Source: Jezberella montanilacus (lineage in GTDB: Bacteria > Pseudomonadota > Gammaproteobacteria > Burkholderiales > Burkholderiaceae_B). From it: DNA of 64,000 nt. Location: contig NZ_PVTV01000013.1 in the NCBI RefSeq assembly GCF_003003055.1, positions 186,001 to 250,000 of the forward strand, written 5' to 3'. Shown here piece after piece: positions 40,201-49,741 of the stretch. A model generated the notes under the pieces. It had not been told where the DNA came from. It was given only the letters and a program-made list of their open reading frames with translations, and did not search any database. The first letter of the stretch is position 1. Each line of letters starts with the position of its first letter. Position numbers and translations under genes: made by a program.

Positions 40201-40976
40201 CCCAAGGCGCAATTCAGACCAATGGTGACGGGCTTGGCGTGACGCACGGAGTTCCAGAACGCTTCGACGGTTTGGCCCGACAGAATGCGACCTGATGCAT
40301 CCGTGACGGTGCCAGAGATCATGACGGGTAAACGCACAGCACGCGCAACGAACACTTCTTCAACGGCAAAAATTGCCGCTTTGGCGTTAAGCGTATCGAA
40401 AATCGTTTCAATCAAGACAAGGTCGATACCACCATCGAGCAAGCCATTCAATTGTTCTGAGTAGGCAATACGAAGTTCGTCAAACGTAACATTTCGGGCT
40501 CCTGGGTCGTTAACATCCGGAGATATCGAGGCGGTTTTAGGCTGAGGCCCCAAGGCACCCGCCACAAATCTTGGCCGCTCAGGGGTAGTGAATTTGTCAC
40601 ACGCGAGTCTGGCGAGCTTGGCAGACGCTAGGTTGAGCTCGTAAGCCAGCTCTGGCAAATCGTAATCACCTTGAGCAACCGTTGTCGCGCCAAAGGTATT
40701 GGTCTCAATCACATCTGCGCCAGCCGCAAGATATTGCTCGTGGATCTCTTGGATGACATCGGGTCGGATCAGCGACAGCAATTCGTTATTGCCTTTGACA
40801 TCTTTATGATGGTCGGCAAAGCGCGTACCGCGAAAATCAGCTTCAGACAGTTTGTAGCGCTGAATCATCGTCCCCATCGCGCCATCCAGAATCAAGATTC
40901 GCTGACCCAACTGGCGCACGAATTCTGCACCACGGGTATAGCTGTCGATCGGATAGGGCAATTTGGGATAGGGCAT
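37203..40976 (-). CDS. metH: Cobalamin-dependent methionine synthase
   Basis: The 1257-residue enzyme transfers the methyl group of methyltetrahydrofolate, through cobalamin, to homocysteine. The homocysteine domain starts with DGAMGTMIQ and carries zinc cysteines in VGGCCGTT (about 317-324). The folate domain has [11 protein letters not shown]. The B12 domain has [10 protein letters not shown] (about residue 786, histidine ligand). The C-terminal SAM-reactivation domain includes RTDIWGY and [12 protein letters not shown]. It is one full-length chain, whereas many Burkholderiales split it in two genes. It depends on B12, which the btu genes nearby import. Confidence 0.97.
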   Translation of the reverse strand: MPYPKLPYPIDSYTRGAEFVRQLGQRILILDGAMGTMIQRYKLSEADFRGTRFADHHKDVKGNNELLSLIRPDVIQEIHEQYLAAGADVIETNTFGATTVAQGDYDLPELAYELNLASAKLARLACDKFTTPERPRFVAGALGPQPKTASISPDVNDPGARNVTFDELRIAYSEQLNGLLDGGIDLVLIETIFDTLNAKAAIFAVEEVFVARAVRLPVMISGTVTDASGRILSGQTVEAFWNSVRHAKPVTIGLNCALGAALMRPYVAELSKICDTYVCVYPNAGLPNPMSDTGFDELPSDTSALLEEFARSGLVNMVGGCCGTTPDHIQAIVQQVQALPARVVPEIDVKTRLSGLEALNFDAESLFINVGERTNVTGSKMFARLIKEEKYDEAVAVARQQVENGAQIIDINMDEAMLDSAACMHRFMNLIASEPDIARVPVMIDSSKWAVIETGLKCVQGKAIVNSISLKEGEAPFLKQAHLCRRYGAAAVVMAFDEKGQADTLERRKEICTRAYRLLVDVVGFPPEDIIFDPNVFAIATGIDEHNHYAVDFIEATRWIREHLPHARISGGVSNVSFSFRGNEPMREAIHTVFLYYAIREGMTMGIVNAGQLGVYADIPADLRDLVEDVVLDRPLPIGKKEADDTRTPTERLVIAADAIKGTGAKKEEDLAWRAQEVEKRLAHSLVHGITNFIVEDTEEVRQQIASRGGRPIEVIEGPLMDGMNIVGDLFGEGKMFLPQVVKSARVMKQAVSHLVPYIEEEKRQIEAAGGDVRAKGKILIATVKGDVHDIGKNIVTVVLQCNNFDVINMGVMVPAAEILARAKAEGVDIIGLSGLITPSLEEMAYVASEMQRDEYFRSRKMPLMIGGATTSRVHTAVKIAPHYEGPVIYVPDASRSVGVATNLVSETANSYLDELAQEYEDVRRRYANRKVTPLVSMADARAGKPKIDWSTYQPPRPKFIGRRTFKNFDLSELAKFIDWTPFFQTWSLFGQFPAILEDKVVGEQAKKVYADGQAMLKKMIDGRWLTANGVVGFYPANTVNDDDIEVYQDETREKVLFTWRGLRQQGVKRQGVDNKCLADFIAPKSSGVMDYIGLFAVTAGIGVDKKEQEFEKAQDDYSSIMFKSLADRCAEAFAEALHARVRTDIWGYVANEALSNEEMIAEKYQGIRPAPGYPACPEHVIKREMFEVLDGAAIGMMLTDSYAMHPAASVSGFYFSHPQSQYFNVGMIGDDQVSDYVKRSGRTEQDVRRTLAPSLG

Positions 40977-41100
40977 GGCAGACAGTCATCAAGAGAAAAC
41001 ACCTGACCCGCGACACAGGCTGGTCAAGCAACCCTACATCGTACCAAAAACAGGGGGGTTTCCCCAATTAGCGGGGTAATTGCCAGGGACTTAGTTTGAA
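40977..41100 (-). other. Structured leader/promoter region of metH
   Basis: On the metH strand TTGGGG (-35-like) and TACGAT (-10) are 18 bases apart and end near 41039, giving a likely start of the metH message. Three alternative stems lie here: CAATTA/TAATTG (41065-41082), CCCC/GGGG (41062-41076) and GGGG-AAA-CCCC (41055-41065). The last is followed on this strand by CCTGTTTTT. Further down, TGACC/GGTCA can pair. I could not match a known riboswitch class. Confidence 0.35.
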
Positions 41101-41136
41101 ACGCGTAGCCCCCGGCACTAAAGGATCTAACGAGGA

Positions 41137-41172
41137 CAAAAAGCAATTTGGGCGGCTCAACGCCGCCCAAAT
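41137..41172 (-). terminator. Rho-independent terminator of the TonB-dependent receptor gene
   Basis: A perfect 11-bp stem (ATTTGGGCGGC / GCCGCCCAAAT) with a five-base loop, followed on the minus strand by TGCTTTTT. It lies about 50 bp after the receptor stop codon and separates that gene from metH. Confidence 0.85.
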
Positions 41173-41220
41173 CTAAAAAGTACCGCCGTTAGCGCTAGGC
41201 GTACCTCAGTTCATCCAATC

Positions 41221-43608
41221 TTAGAAATCGGATCGTAGAGTGACCGACACGAAGGTGGGAGCACCAATGTAATAGGCCGGTGCATTGGCAGCGATACCCG
41301 GCAAGGCAACTGCATTCGTCGTAAAGCTGCTACCGCTAGGTGAGCTGATCCGCTGGAAGTTCTGATTGAAGATGTTGTAAACGTTCAACTGAACCGAGGG
41401 ATTCTTAAAGTAGCCGATATCATCGAAGTGATAGCCGATCGTGCCGTTAAACAACGTATAGCCGGGCATTGATTCGTCGTTAACCAGCGTTGAATACGCC
41501 ATGCCGGTGTACTTCATGTCGAGATTACCGTACCAGCCGCTGCTGTTATAGGCAAGACGAAGGCCAGCCAACCAATAAGGGGTATCAGGCATTTGCATGC
41601 CAGAAGTTGGCAGGTTGGCTGTTGCGCTATACGCAATATCGTCTTTCATTGTGCTTTGCGTATAGGCAGCTGAGCCGTACAAAGACCAGTTACTGTTAAC
41701 TTTGTAACCGAGCTCCATCTCTACGCCCTTGGTTGTCACGCCGCCAACGTTGGCATCAACAGTAAGATTCGTATTAGGATCATAGGCAGAGGCAATGCGG
41801 TTCTTGAAGTCGATATAGAACAACGAACCAGAGAAGGTCCAGCGATCTGACGCCCACCGGTAGCCCAAATCGAAGTTGGTCGAGCTTTCCATCCCGACGG
41901 TCGGGTCACGCAGCGTTGCGCCAGTCAACACGCCATTGCTGACCGTGCCGCCCGTTAACAGACCAGTCAACACAGAGTTACTGGGGGCACGCATGTTTTG
42001 CGCAACGTTGGCAAACACATGCTGTTGCTCGTCTAAGCGATAACGCACGCCGAGACTGGGCAGCAATTTTGAGTAAGTCGCGCTCGTGTCGTAATCAGCC
42101 CCACCGCCTGATTGTGAACTCGCGTAGTTGTTGAGCGTGCGTTGAATGACTGACTCGCGCAAACCAACTTGCACCAGCAATTTGTCATCCATCAAATGGA
42201 TGCTGTCCTGTGCAAAGAGTGAACCTGCCGTACTAACGGTCAAGGTATTGCGTGACATGTAGTAGTCACCGTTGTTGTACTTCAGCCAGTTGGTGCTACT
42301 GAACAGAAAAGGGTCAGCAACCCCGCCACCCGCATCAAACGCCTGTGCTGGGCCTGTTTGGTAGTGACGAGCCTGTTCGAACCAAGTACCGAACAGCAGG
42401 TCATGGTTATCCATCCGGATATTGGACTTTAAGGTAATACCTGGGCGATACGTTTCAGTGACGCTACCGTTATAGACGTAAAGCTTATCGAGCGTGTCGC
42501 CATCTTTGTTGATATCGGCGATGCCGTACTTCAGGTTAGAGCCCAAGTTAGCAGATTCTTGCAGCGTTTTCTGCAAGGTGCCGCCTGTACCGTGGCCGTA
42601 CCAGAAATAAGGTTCGGCAGAAAATGACACGTCTTTACTTGCCTTGTACTCGACTTTGCCCGACCAGATCACGTCGACAAAAGGGTTAACCGAGTTCTGG
42701 TAGTAGGTGTTGGCAAACGAGGTGTTTGCGACCGTTTGCGCAACGCCCTTGATCCCAACTGGATTAATCGCTGGCGTCGAACTATAAGTCTGGTTACGAC
42801 CACCACTGTCGATTTGAGCTTGCGTCAATGTCGGGAAGTTGTTGTTCAACATTTTGTTCACTGACAAATTGCTGGTCAACTTCCACTGCGTATCTGGCCG
42901 AACTTCAGCACCGATATCAATATGTTCACGCTGAGCGTTACCCGGACCTTGAAACTGATTTGCGTAAGTGTTCGAGTAGGAGATGAACATTTTCGCTTTG
43001 TCGTCTGCAAACAGACCAGTATCGACACGCACATACGTGCGACGCATACTCAGTTGACCGACAGTTTGAGCCACACGAAAGCGATATTTGTCTTCTGGTG
43101 CGCAGTAACTGATGCCGACGTTACCACCTGAAGCACCGGTATGCGGCGCTTCGGTATCAGTCGAACCTTGTGTCAAGAAAACCTCACAGATGTTTTCTGC
43201 GTCGACGTATTCCATTGGATAGACAGCATAGTTACCCGAGTCGTTGACCGGCACGCCGTTAACCGTAAACCCCATTTGGTCACTGTTGGCACCCCGCACA
43301 CGCAAACCACCACCGAATAGACCCGTTGCGTCCTGGCTAAAGGTGTTGACGCCAGGTAGCAAGTCCAACATTTGGTAAGGATTGGATACTGGATTGAGCT
43401 TGTCAATCGCTTCTTTGTTAACCGAGCTGCGTGCCTTCGGTGATTCTTCTTGTGAGATCAAGCCGGTTGCGGTGCCACCTGGCAGGCCTTCAACCGAAAT
43501 CCGACCGACGTCGGTGGAAGACGCTGCAGTCGTCTGTGCCCAAGCAGCTGGCGTAAGGGACAAGCCAGCGATACAAATCGCCAGGGTGTTTAGTTTGAAG
43601 GTACGCAT
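41221..43608 (-). CDS. TonB-dependent outer-membrane receptor, substrate unknown
   Basis: A 795-residue receptor with a signal peptide ending PAAWAQ and a plug domain (MLDLLPGVNTFS, GGLRVRGANSDQMGFTVNGV, EVFLTQGSTDTEAPHTGASG). A 22-strand barrel ends with the terminal aromatic motif SVTLRSDF. Two cysteines, in AENICEVF and GISYCAPED, could form a plug disulfide. A barrel-region loop contains DINKDGDTLDK, which looks like a calcium-binding loop. The gene is divergent from exbB-exbD-exbD-tonB, so these may be its dedicated energy source. Siderophore, metal chelate or sugar could be the ligand. Confidence 0.85.
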   Translation of the reverse strand: MRTFKLNTLAICIAGLSLTPAAWAQTTAASSTDVGRISVEGLPGGTATGLISQEESPKARSSVNKEAIDKLNPVSNPYQMLDLLPGVNTFSQDATGLFGGGLRVRGANSDQMGFTVNGVPVNDSGNYAVYPMEYVDAENICEVFLTQGSTDTEAPHTGASGGNVGISYCAPEDKYRFRVAQTVGQLSMRRTYVRVDTGLFADDKAKMFISYSNTYANQFQGPGNAQREHIDIGAEVRPDTQWKLTSNLSVNKMLNNNFPTLTQAQIDSGGRNQTYSSTPAINPVGIKGVAQTVANTSFANTYYQNSVNPFVDVIWSGKVEYKASKDVSFSAEPYFWYGHGTGGTLQKTLQESANLGSNLKYGIADINKDGDTLDKLYVYNGSVTETYRPGITLKSNIRMDNHDLLFGTWFEQARHYQTGPAQAFDAGGGVADPFLFSSTNWLKYNNGDYYMSRNTLTVSTAGSLFAQDSIHLMDDKLLVQVGLRESVIQRTLNNYASSQSGGGADYDTSATYSKLLPSLGVRYRLDEQQHVFANVAQNMRAPSNSVLTGLLTGGTVSNGVLTGATLRDPTVGMESSTNFDLGYRWASDRWTFSGSLFYIDFKNRIASAYDPNTNLTVDANVGGVTTKGVEMELGYKVNSNWSLYGSAAYTQSTMKDDIAYSATANLPTSGMQMPDTPYWLAGLRLAYNSSGWYGNLDMKYTGMAYSTLVNDESMPGYTLFNGTIGYHFDDIGYFKNPSVQLNVYNIFNQNFQRISSPSGSSFTTNAVALPGIAANAPAYYIGAPTFVSVTLRSDF

Positions 43609-43852
43609 GGTCGACAGAAGCTCCGGTCAGGATTGAAACGAGTTGGTCAAAGTGAATGTGTTGCAGACTAACTGTCGAACGTTTCAATTTCTTTGCAAAC
43701 CTGCCTGCCATGAAGATCAGTTGCAAAATTGATACGCCAATTAGGCTGTAACATTTCTTTAGTATTCGTCAGGTAAGGTGTTGGCGTTTGGTTGCGGATC
43801 ACTTACGCCGTTCTGCAGCGCAATTTACCTATCCTGTGCGGAGCATCCCCTT

Positions 43853-44641
43853 ATGTCTCGTTTGTCTGCGCTGTTAAAAGCAGCTTGCTTTGTACTCGTG
43901 CTCCAATGTGTTGTATTGCTGACGCCGTCCTCAGCAGTGGCCCAAGAGCCCTCTGCCAGTAAAACTACGCAAGCCGTACCAACAGAAAACCCCTATGGTC
44001 TAAAGGCCGTTTGGGCGCAGGGTGACTTGGTCGCCAAAGGCACGCTTTGTATTTTGGTATTTATGAGTGTGGCTAGCTGGTATCTGATTTTCTCGAAATT
44101 ACTTGAGCAGACACGCATGATGGCTCAACAGCGAGCTGCTATGGGCAGCTTGAGCAAAGAAAGTACGCTGGATCAAGCGACTCAGACTCTACAAACCAAC
44201 AGCCCGTTTCGCTATGTCGCGCAAGAGGCGGTGAGCAGCGCTGCAAGGCACCGCGACATGGGCAATTCGATAGATTTCAATGAATGGGTGATGTTGAGCT
44301 TGCAACGCGCGAACACGTCGGTTGGGCAAAGCATGCAAAAGGGTTTGTCATTTTTAGCGACGGTCGGTTCAACTGCGCCTTTTGTTGGCTTGTTCGGGAC
44401 TGTTTGGGGCATTTACAACGCACTGGTGAGCATTGGTCTCTCAGGGCAGGCCAGCATTGATAAGGTTGCAGGCCCCGTTGGCGAATCGCTGATCATGACG
44501 GCAATTGGTTTGGCCGTCGCTGTGCCCGCGGTCTTGGGGTACAACATTGTGGTTCGTCGCAACAAATTGATTGTGCAGGGCGTGCAAAAGTTTAGCGGCC
44601 AAATTCATGCCAACCTCTTGGTTGAAGCAGCCCAGCGCTAG
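43853..44641 (+). CDS. exbB: Biopolymer transport protein ExbB
   Basis: The 262-residue inner-membrane subunit of the TonB motor. It has an N-terminal signal-like segment (CFVLVLQCVVLLTPSSAVAQ) typical of the longer ExbB class. Three helices of the MotA/TolQ fold follow, with the pore signature FLATVGSTAPFVGLFGTVWGIYNAL. The ATG at 43853 was taken because it starts the signal; an upstream in-frame start at 43778 adds unconserved residues. First gene of the exbB-exbD-exbD-tonB operon, divergent from a TonB-dependent receptor. Confidence 0.93.
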   Translation: MSRLSALLKAACFVLVLQCVVLLTPSSAVAQEPSASKTTQAVPTENPYGLKAVWAQGDLVAKGTLCILVFMSVASWYLIFSKLLEQTRMMAQQRAAMGSLSKESTLDQATQTLQTNSPFRYVAQEAVSSAARHRDMGNSIDFNEWVMLSLQRANTSVGQSMQKGLSFLATVGSTAPFVGLFGTVWGIYNALVSIGLSGQASIDKVAGPVGESLIMTAIGLAVAVPAVLGYNIVVRRNKLIVQGVQKFSGQIHANLLVEAAQR

Positions 44642-44707
44642 GTCAGTGTCAATCAGGGTTGTCCATGTTTTTGTTATTCGATCAACGCTAGAGGCGGGCT
44701 TTTTGCT

Positions 44708-45139
44708 ATGGCAATGCAGCTAGGTTCAGATGACACCGATGAAGAGGTGATCAACCACATCAACACCACTCCTTTAGTCGATGTGATGTTGGTATTACTG
44801 ATTATTTTTCTGATCACCATACCTGTCGTGACCACTTCAATACCAGTAGCCTTGCCTAAAGAACGTTTGGAAGCACGTCAAGCTAAACCAGAAACCATCA
44901 TTATTTCTGTGAGTAAATCAGGTGGACTGTTTGTCTATGATCGGGAAGTGGCTGGCATAGACGAATTGGTTGAGCAATTAAAGGGTATGGTCAACAAAGA
45001 CAAAGAAGAACCAGACGTTCAAATTCGTGGCGACCTGGATGCAGAGTACGAAGGCATCGGCCGAGTGATGCGTGCCTGTCAGCGTGCGGGTATCGCAAAA
45101 ATTGCCTTTATTACTGAGCCGCCTCCTTTAGGCGGTTGA
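44708..45139 (+). CDS. exbD: Biopolymer transport protein ExbD (first copy)
   Basis: A 143-residue ExbD with a short cytoplasmic start, one helix with the essential Asp (INTTPLVDVMLVLLIIFLI, Asp25) and a periplasmic domain. It works with ExbB to turn proton flow into TonB motion. A second, shorter exbD follows 43 bp downstream. Confidence 0.92.
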   Translation: MAMQLGSDDTDEEVINHINTTPLVDVMLVLLIIFLITIPVVTTSIPVALPKERLEARQAKPETIIISVSKSGGLFVYDREVAGIDELVEQLKGMVNKDKEEPDVQIRGDLDAEYEGIGRVMRACQRAGIAKIAFITEPPPLGG

Positions 45140-45182
45140 TGGGTCTCACCATGCAAATTAAAGACAGGACGAAATAATACCG

Positions 45183-45608
45183 ATGGCGATGCAGATCCCC
45201 GCAGATGATGGATCCGACGATGCGGAACCGGTGATCGAAATGAACACCACGCCTTTGATAGACGTGATGCTTGTGCTGTTAGTGATGTTAATCATCACTA
45301 TTCCGATTCAGTTGCATGCGGTCAATATGAATATGCCAACCGATGCCCCTGCAGATTCGACGATGCCAGAAATCATTGAACTATCACTGCCTGCAACAGG
45401 CGACATCCTCTGGCAGGATAAAACCGTGGATCTGCCAGAACTCGAAAACCTGATGCGCAAGGCCGCAGCGGCAACTGAACAACCCGTCATCAATGTCAAG
45501 CCGGACCGCCACGCGAAATATTCAACGCTGGTCTCTGTTCTGTCTGCATCCCGGCGCACGGGTTTGACCAAAATTGCCATTGATGGAAATGAGCAATATG
45601 ACCGCTAA
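45183..45608 (+). CDS. exbD: Biopolymer transport protein ExbD (second copy)
   Basis: A second ExbD, 141 residues, with the same membrane helix (MNTTPLIDVMLVLLVMLII) and critical Asp. The periplasmic half differs from the first copy. Two different ExbD genes in a TonB operon are known in some beta- and gamma-proteobacteria. They may form mixed complexes or serve different receptors. Its end overlaps the tonB start. Confidence 0.9.
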   Translation: MAMQIPADDGSDDAEPVIEMNTTPLIDVMLVLLVMLIITIPIQLHAVNMNMPTDAPADSTMPEIIELSLPATGDILWQDKTVDLPELENLMRKAAAATEQPVINVKPDRHAKYSTLVSVLSASRRTGLTKIAIDGNEQYDR

Positions 45609-46365
45609 CACGACCACGATGCCGGCTTTTGCGGTCAATGATTTTGACAGCAGTAAAAATAAGGCTTGGTGGGGCCGTTACGGTGGGATCGTGCTCGTTG
45701 TTGGCTTTCACGTCGTCCTGTTGTGGTTCGTGCTTAGCGATTTTGCCAAGAGCGATTTGAAAATCACACAACCACCCGCGTCCGTTGTTATTCAAGACGT
45801 TGCGATTCCAGCTGCGCCTGTGCCGCCGCCGGCGCCACCACCGCCTGTGCCACCACCACCGGTTCCGCCACCACCAGCAGCACAGCCAGCGCCACCACCG
45901 CCCGCACCTAATGCGCTTCAAGTCAAGCCGAAGCTACCAGTCGTGCAGAGCCCTAAAGCGGTTGCATCCTCTGCACCTGCTGTGTCTGCTGAGTCGAGTA
46001 CGGCGACTGCAACGGCTACGCCAAGTCAAAACCAAGTAACAGCGCCCAACGCGCAATCACTTGAAGCGGATTACGTCAGAAAAGTACAAGGCATGCTCAA
46101 CAGCACCAAACGCTATCCCACCGGTCGCCAGGCCAGTCAAGAACGCCCACAGGGCAAAGTGAGGATCGTGTTTGTACTCAATCGCAGCGGCGCCCTGCAA
46201 ACAGCCAAGGTACAAGAGTCGTCCAATTCAAATCTGCTGGATGACTCTGCTTTAGCGGGCGTTCGCAGAGCGACTTATCCAGGCTTCGATGCGGATTTGT
46301 GGAAGGGGCAAGAAACCCACGAGTTTTCAGTGGACATTGATTTTCTTCCACCAGGTATTCGCTAA
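45598..46365 (+). CDS. tonB: Energy transducer TonB
   Basis: A TonB protein of 255 residues. A membrane helix (GGIVLVVGFHVVLLWFVL) is followed by a long proline-rich span (about residues 63-105, repeated PPPVPPPP units) and a C-terminal domain (YPTGRQASQERPQGKVRIVF to VDIDFLP) that grips the receptor TonB boxes. The ATG at 45598 has GGAA nine bases upstream and overlaps exbD by 11 bases. It should power all three TonB receptors in the window. Confidence 0.92.
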   Translation: MTANTTTMPAFAVNDFDSSKNKAWWGRYGGIVLVVGFHVVLLWFVLSDFAKSDLKITQPPASVVIQDVAIPAAPVPPPAPPPPVPPPPVPPPPAAQPAPPPPAPNALQVKPKLPVVQSPKAVASSAPAVSAESSTATATATPSQNQVTAPNAQSLEADYVRKVQGMLNSTKRYPTGRQASQERPQGKVRIVFVLNRSGALQTAKVQESSNSNLLDDSALAGVRRATYPGFDADLWKGQETHEFSVDIDFLPPGIR

Positions 46366-46376
46366 CTACTGTTGGA

Positions 46377-46946
46377 TTAATCTTCAATACCTCGTTGAGC
46401 CGGAATGCCAGCGTCAAAGGCATGTTTGATCGGCATCATTTCAGTCACCGTGTCAGCAATGTCGATAATTTCTTGCGGGCATCGCCGGCCCGTCAGACAG
46501 ACATGCACGTCCTTAGGCCGGCTTTTGAGTGTATTCACCACCTCTTCAAGTTCAATCCAGCCAAACGAGATGGGATAAGTGACCTCGTCCAGCACGACGA
46601 GAAAATAATCACCAGACAAAATAGCCGTTTTAACCTTATCCCAACCCTGGCGAGCCAGTAGCGCCGAGTTCTCAAGGTCTTTGCTTTTCCAGCTAAAACC
46701 GTCGCCTAAGCCCTCGATCGGGATACCGAGAGTCTCGAAGCTACGATGTTCGCCAAATTTGGACGTTGGCACTTTCATGAACTGAAAAATCTTCACCGGT
46801 TTGGCTCGGCCGTGAGCTCTTAGTGCCAGACCAAAAGCGGCTGTGCTTTTACCTTTGCCGTCGCCTGTGTTAACAATAATCAAACCGCGACGTTCTCCCT
46901 CGGATTTATCGTAGGGCTTTTCAGTAGGTGGCTTAACAATCTGCAT
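46377..46946 (-). CDS. cobO: Cob(I)alamin adenosyltransferase (CobO/BtuR)
   Basis: A 189-residue ATP:corrinoid adenosyltransferase that makes adenosylcobalamin from imported corrinoid. It shows the P-loop NTGDGKGKSTAAFG (26-39), DEVTYPI and VCLTGRRCP. It lies 46 bp after btuD in the same direction and probably ends the cobalamin-uptake operon. Because no ring-synthesis genes are adjacent, a salvage role is most likely. Confidence 0.93.
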   Translation of the reverse strand: MQIVKPPTEKPYDKSEGERRGLIIVNTGDGKGKSTAAFGLALRAHGRAKPVKIFQFMKVPTSKFGEHRSFETLGIPIEGLGDGFSWKSKDLENSALLARQGWDKVKTAILSGDYFLVVLDEVTYPISFGWIELEEVVNTLKSRPKDVHVCLTGRRCPQEIIDIADTVTEMMPIKHAFDAGIPAQRGIED

Positions 46947-46992
46947 GATGACTTTGTCCGGTAGGTAAATTAGTGTAAGTCTGAGACCGCAT

Positions 46993-47772
46993 TCAACTGG
47001 GCAAAATCACCCAACGATCCATCAAGGGATAAATCTTGATTTTGTCATCAAACACGTTTTCAATGGCGCGATGTGTTTGTGAGTCGTGAGCCGCACCTTG
47101 AAACAGAACTCGACCCTGATCCATGATCACGATCTGATGAGCGTAAAGTGCCATAGAAATCTCATGCAACGCAGTCAACACGGTACAACCATGCTTGGTC
47201 AAGTTCTTGATCAACTTCAAGCAATCAGCCTGCTGGGGTGGGTCAAGATGATTGAGTGGTTCATCCAATAACAAAATCTCAGCCTCGACCGCCAAGGCCC
47301 TTGCCAGCAACACTCTCTGTTGTTCGCCGCCTGAGAGCTCGCTAATCATACGATCTCGCCATTGATCTGCGCGGACACTATTCAAGGCCTGTTCAACAAT
47401 TTGATGGTCAGGTGCGCTCGGCGAGCTCAGCCAAGAGTGATGGGGTAGTCGGCCTAACATCACTAGATCGTAAACCGAGATATCGCTCGATATTTGCTCG
47501 TTTTGCCCCAACCACGCGACTTGTCTTGCCAGCAATCTGCCTGTCATGCCGACAAGGGGTTGGCCTAGCAAATCGATGGCGGATCGCTGACCAGTCAAAC
47601 CCGCAATCGCGCGCAAAAGCGTCGATTTGCCTGCGCCGTTGGGGCCAATCAACGCGGTCCACTGGCCCCGGGGAATGGTCAGACTGACTTGTTTGAGCGC
47701 TTCGGTTTCTCCAAGTTTGACACTCAGCTCACGAACCACAATGGCTGGGATTTGATCGCTTAACGCGCTCAT
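46993..47772 (-). CDS. btuD: Cobalamin ABC transporter ATP-binding subunit
   Basis: A 259-residue ATPase of the BtuD/FecE family, with Walker A GPNGAGKST (43-51), signature LSGGEQQRV (about 145), Walker B ILLLDEPLNHLD and the switch His in TALHEIS. The start overlaps the btuC stop by four bases. The riboswitch and btuB upstream point to cobalamin rather than an iron siderophore. Confidence 0.9.
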   Translation of the reverse strand: MSALSDQIPAIVVRELSVKLGETEALKQVSLTIPRGQWTALIGPNGAGKSTLLRAIAGLTGQRSAIDLLGQPLVGMTGRLLARQVAWLGQNEQISSDISVYDLVMLGRLPHHSWLSSPSAPDHQIVEQALNSVRADQWRDRMISELSGGEQQRVLLARALAVEAEILLLDEPLNHLDPPQQADCLKLIKNLTKHGCTVLTALHEISMALYAHQIVIMDQGRVLFQGAAHDSQTHRAIENVFDDKIKIYPLMDRWVILPS

Positions 47773-48788
47773 GGTGCCTGCCTCTTTGCGGGCTGGTCAT
47801 ACATTAACCAACAAAGATATCCGCCGCCCAAAACGGCCGTTAGGACACCCACAGGTAACTCTTCAGGTGCCAACAACCCACGCGCCAACACATCTGCCGC
47901 TAAGAGCAGAATGCCGCCCATCAACGCTGATAAGCCAATCAACTTTGCGTGCTTGGCTTTGACGAACGATCTGGCCAGATGCGGTGCCACCAACCCGACA
48001 AAAGCGACCAAGCCAGCGTGTGCGACTGCAGCGGCCGTCGTGAGAGACATAATCAAAATTAGCAAACTTCCCACTTGAGGTTGATGCACGCCGAGACTCG
48101 TCGCTGTCCTTGCGCCAAGAATCAAAGCGTCAAGCACGCGAGCTAGTGCGATCGATGCACAGAGGCCAAGCACCAACACTGAACCCATCACCAAGCAGGC
48201 AGCCCAAGTCATAAAGCTGGTCGAGCCTAGCAAAAAGGACTGCAAGGCCTGAAGAATAGTCGGCGACCGAAAGGCAATAGCAGATGTCAACGCGCTAAAG
48301 ATCACACCAACAATCACGCCCGCAAGCAAAATTTTAAGCCGGTCTTGAGCGCCTCTGGCAAGCAAGAGCGTCAATAAGACCGCTACCACCGCGCCAATAA
48401 AAGCAGCGCCAGTCAGCCCTAACCGGGCAAGCCAATACCCTGCGAAAGGACTACCGCCAAACACCATCAACGCGAAGGCCACGGCAAACGATGCACCTGA
48501 AGCGCTACCTAACAGATAAGGATCCGCTAACGGGTTTCTAAAGAGGCCTTGCGCAATCGCACCAGTCATCCCCAACAGCGCGCCAGCTAAATAAGCCCCG
48601 ATAGACCGAGGTAGCCTGATTTGCCAAATGATGTCATGTGATGCAGGGTTCGACAGAAACGTCTGAATGGGCTCGAACCCAGCACTACCCACACAAACAC
48701 CGGCAACAATCAGCAAAGATGATAAGCACAGCAAAACAAACATGAGCCGTGCATATTGGTTTCTTCGGCGCTGAGGGGTGACGGTCAC
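47769..48788 (-). CDS. btuC: Cobalamin ABC transporter permease
   Basis: A FecCD/BtuC-family membrane subunit of about ten helices with the signature RLPRSIGAYLAGALLGMTGAI. The frame opens at 48839. I prefer the GTG at 48788, whose GTGA overlaps the btuF stop and which has AGAGG seven bases upstream; this gives 339 residues. It works with BtuD and BtuF in moving cobalamin across the inner membrane. Confidence 0.9.
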   Translation of the reverse strand: MTVTPQRRRNQYARLMFVLLCLSSLLIVAGVCVGSAGFEPIQTFLSNPASHDIIWQIRLPRSIGAYLAGALLGMTGAIAQGLFRNPLADPYLLGSASGASFAVAFALMVFGGSPFAGYWLARLGLTGAAFIGAVVAVLLTLLLARGAQDRLKILLAGVIVGVIFSALTSAIAFRSPTILQALQSFLLGSTSFMTWAACLVMGSVLVLGLCASIALARVLDALILGARTATSLGVHQPQVGSLLILIMSLTTAAAVAHAGLVAFVGLVAPHLARSFVKAKHAKLIGLSALMGGILLLAADVLARGLLAPEELPVGVLTAVLGGGYLCWLMYDQPAKRQAP

Positions 48789-49702
48789 CTGGTGACCTCT
48801 GCATCTATCGAACTTAAACCGGCCTGCTGGCGTAAGCAATCAACGATCGCTCTCGCCCCCTCTGCCATTCGCGGACCTGGTCTCACGATGACATTGGCGA
48901 CGTCTTTTGCGAATAAGCAGAGGTGATGGTTTTTTACCGCCTTGAGTGTCGACCAACCTGGCCGATCCGAAAGATTGATGAGATTGCCCTCAGACATCAT
49001 CATGACGTCGGGATCCTCTTTCACCACCAGTTCAGGATTGATTTTCGGAAACGAGCCTCGTCCAGAGGGAATGATGTTTCGCAACCTCAAGCGAGATAAG
49101 GTTTGCCCAAGAAAAGAATCAGGTGATGCGGCGTAGGGCTCAGCGCTGACTTCAAAGTAAACACTCAAGTTGCGATCTGGCTGTGGAAGCGCTTTTACCG
49201 CAGACGCGAGCTCATCCTCAATCTGTAACCAGCGTTGTTCAGCTGCTTGCCGAGGCAAACTGAATACACGTGCAAGCGTCACAAGTGCCTGATGCACCTC
49301 ATCATACGTCTGTGCATCGATCATCAGGACGTTGAGGCCCAGTGCGCGCAAGCGTTCATTCGCCTTGGTTGAAGCGCCCACCAGAACAAGATCAGGCTTC
49401 AGAACAAGAATACCTTCGATGTCAGGATCAAACCCACCGCCCACAACAGGAAGCGCCTTCAAGGTCGAGGGCCAGTTCGAGTAACGATCGATACCGACGA
49501 GACGATCACATTGATCCAACAGACAAACAGCTTCAGTCCACGAGGGAAGCAAACTCACCACGCGCTCAGGTGATCTGGCCAGGTGCACAGACTGACCGTC
49601 ACTGCCAATCAGATTAATCTCTGCGACCTCAGTTGCGCTCGGCTCGCTGGCAAAAGCCGAGCCGCTATGACACAAGAAGAGAGCCAACAGCAGCTTCAAC
49701 AC
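48785..49702 (-). CDS. btuF: Cobalamin-binding periplasmic protein
   Basis: A 305-residue exported protein (signal LLALFLCHSGSAFAS) of the BtuF class: SPERVVSLLPSWTEAVCLLD, VGIDRYSNWP, LKPDLVLVGA, and the rigid central helix that marks class III binding proteins. It captures cobalamin released by BtuB and hands it to BtuCD. It begins 39 bp after the btuB stop. Confidence 0.9.
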   Translation of the reverse strand: MLKLLLALFLCHSGSAFASEPSATEVAEINLIGSDGQSVHLARSPERVVSLLPSWTEAVCLLDQCDRLVGIDRYSNWPSTLKALPVVGGGFDPDIEGILVLKPDLVLVGASTKANERLRALGLNVLMIDAQTYDEVHQALVTLARVFSLPRQAAEQRWLQIEDELASAVKALPQPDRNLSVYFEVSAEPYAASPDSFLGQTLSRLRLRNIIPSGRGSFPKINPELVVKEDPDVMMMSEGNLINLSDRPGWSTLKAVKNHHLCLFAKDVANVIVRPGPRMAEGARAIVDCLRQQAGLSSIDAEVTR

Positions 49703-49741
49703 GCTGACAGCCCGCCTGTCGAAGCGCTGTCAATCAACTCA

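Noticed and set aside
40977-41100. SAH or SAM riboswitch before metH
   Set aside because: The region folds, but I could not find the conserved cores of these riboswitches.
45826-45905. Proline-codon repeat as a possible mobile or satellite repeat
   Set aside because: It encodes the normal proline-rich spacer of TonB.
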